Shown: positions 63,386 to 64,000 of the stretch, piece by piece
Position numbering within the stretch: the stretch's first letter is position 1
Layout of the letters: every line of letters begins with the position of its first letter
DNA from: Winogradskya consettensis
GTDB lineage: Bacteria > Actinomycetota > Actinomycetes > Mycobacteriales > Micromonosporaceae
Assembly: GCF_018332715.1 (NCBI RefSeq)
Contig: NZ_BOQP01000017.1
Location: 1-64,000 of the forward strand
DNA length: 64,000 nucleotides
Direction: 5' to 3'
Notes under the pieces: model-generated
Seen by the model: only the letters and a program-made list of their open reading frames with translations
The model's database searches: none
What the model was told of the DNA's origin: nothing
Position numbers and translations under genes: made by a program

Positions 63386-64000
63386 ACCCGCCGGCGACCT
63401 TCGCGCTCGTCTTCGATGCCTTTGCCTTGACCTCGTACTTGTCGCCGCCCAGCGCGTGCTTCGCGGCGGGGTGGTTGTACTGCGCCGCGAACGTGTACGA
63501 CCCCGGCGCCAGCTGGCCGCCCGGGAGCAGCACGAAGCGGTAGACGATCGTGTCGGCCTGCTGGGTCGGCGTGATCGTCATCATGTTCTCGGGGACCGAG
63601 GTCCAGCGGCCGGCGTACTCCACCTTGTCCGTCTTCGCCACGGTGATGGTCACGTCGAGCTCGGTGATCGTCTTCGTGGTGGTCAGCACGACGTCGTTCT
63701 GGGTCCAGCTGGGGTTCGAGCCCGGGTCGAGCACCGACTGCGACGACAGGTAGCCGTCCTTGGTCGTGGCGCGGTGGGACGCGCCGCTCGACGTCGAGAC
63801 CTGGGGTTTGCGGGAGGACGCCGAGGGCGAGCCGGACGGCGACGCCGACACCGACGGGGAGCCCGACGGGGAAGGCGATACCGACGCGGTGGGCGCGGCG
63901 ACCTGGTCCGTGCCGTTGTCGTCGCCGTCGCTCGACGCGAGACGGACGCCGGCGACGCCCCCGACCAGGACGGCCACGACGCCGAAGGCCGCCGCGAGGG
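63378..64000 (-). CDS. Membrane-anchored extracellular protein, 5' end outside window
   Basis: The frame is open to the right edge. The visible ~207 residues begin in a membrane helix (LAAAFGVVAVLVGGVAGVRL). An Asp/Gly stretch, a Ser/Pro repeat linker (SPSGSPSVSASPSGSPSASS) and a ~120-residue beta-rich extracellular domain follow (WTQNDVVLTTTKTITELDVT ... GSYTFAAQYNHP), without Cys or a recognisable motif. The topology is like that of membrane partners of sigma factors or kinases, but the N-terminal part needed to judge is missing. Confidence 0.75.
   Translation of the reverse strand, partial: LAAAFGVVAVLVGGVAGVRLASSDGDDNGTDQVAAPTASVSPSPSGSPSVSASPSGSPSASSRKPQVSTSSGASHRATTKDGYLSSQSVLDPGSNPSWTQNDVVLTTTKTITELDVTITVAKTDKVEYAGRWTSVPENMMTITPTQQADTIVYRFVLLPGGQLAPGSYTFAAQYNHPAAKHALGGDKYEVKAKASKTSAKVAGGFK

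Noticed and set aside
1..64000. tRNA, rRNA or riboswitch
   Set aside because: I looked for cloverleaf-like T-arm sequences and known riboswitch cores by eye and found none. A covariance-model scan would be decisive.

Overview
The window is very GC-rich, with compact genes, frequent GTG starts, ATGA/GTGA stop-start overlaps and many SD-led lipoproteins. This is typical of a filamentous actinomycete. The mix of CBM2-linked GH48 and GH10 glycoside hydrolases under CebR-like operators, several GGDEF/EAL proteins, a methyl-accepting chemotaxis protein and MEDS-type sensor proteins fits Micromonosporaceae (Actinoplanes-like) best. That assignment is inference from gene content, not from a marker gene.

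Layout. 1-10.4 kb: an edge-truncated unknown gene, short tandem arrays, an ADP-ribosylglycohydrolase, adenosine deaminase whose 3' end has been copied into a degenerate tandem array, a PQ-loop membrane protein, an orphan sugar-binding lipoprotein, an M1 aminopeptidase, two lipoproteins, a decayed IS5-like transposase and a 16-bp tandem array. 10.4-13.8 kb: a tight P450 / 3Fe-4S ferredoxin / ferredoxin reductase / SDR operon. 13.9-16.2 kb: a lipoprotein, a secreted metalloprotease with an amber codon after its best start, and an orphan OmpR-type regulator. 16.4-21 kb: an aminoglycoside-phosphotransferase-like kinase, a GT4 glycosyltransferase and a class A PBP with a PASTA domain. 21-25.1 kb: an HTH-MFS operon divergent from a TetR / siderophore-interacting protein / PPOX group, with clear palindromic operators between them. 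25.2-37.3 kb: chemoreceptor, Ser/Thr kinase, SGNH hydrolase, a sigma factor with a membrane partner, a substrate-binding/VWA protein, a dual GGDEF-EAL protein, an acyltransferase and a Thg1-like protein.

37.4-38.4 kb holds no convincing gene. It carries two pairs of an ~80-bp element with invariant internal spacing (a fifth copy lies at 53.2 kb) and then an 11-unit 16-bp array. 38.4-48.6 kb: a frameshifted diguanylate cyclase, a luciferase-like oxidoreductase, a translationally coupled operon of ECF sigma factor and catalytically degenerate GGDEF/EAL protein followed by a DUF574 methyltransferase, a metallophosphoesterase pair, a GlxA-type regulator facing a 43-residue membrane peptide, and a low-complexity Ala/Gly/Asp/Glu protein. 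48.9-55 kb: zwf, the deletion remnant of a MEDS gene, a MEDS-STAS and MEDS-HATPase pair, zinc-independent bL31, a MOSC protein, a nucleoside deaminase and an AbfB-domain membrane protein. 55.2-60.6 kb: divergent GH48 cellulase and GH10 xylanase, each with a CebR-like box, a zinc-ribbon protein and a BLUF photoreceptor. 60.6-64 kb: a P-loop-less AAA/DUF234 ATPase, an alpha/beta hydrolase divergent from a TetR gene across a palindrome, and an edge-truncated membrane protein.

Two themes stand out. One is repeated gene decay or remodelling: amber codon, frameshift, P-loop loss, fused MEDS remnant and stop-loss overlap. The other is short tandem DNA arrays at gene boundaries. The best candidates for something undescribed are the paired fixed-spacing elements at 37.4-38.0 kb and the sigma factor / dead c-di-GMP-fold protein / methyltransferase operon at 41.3-44.8 kb. 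No tRNA, rRNA or CRISPR array was recognised.
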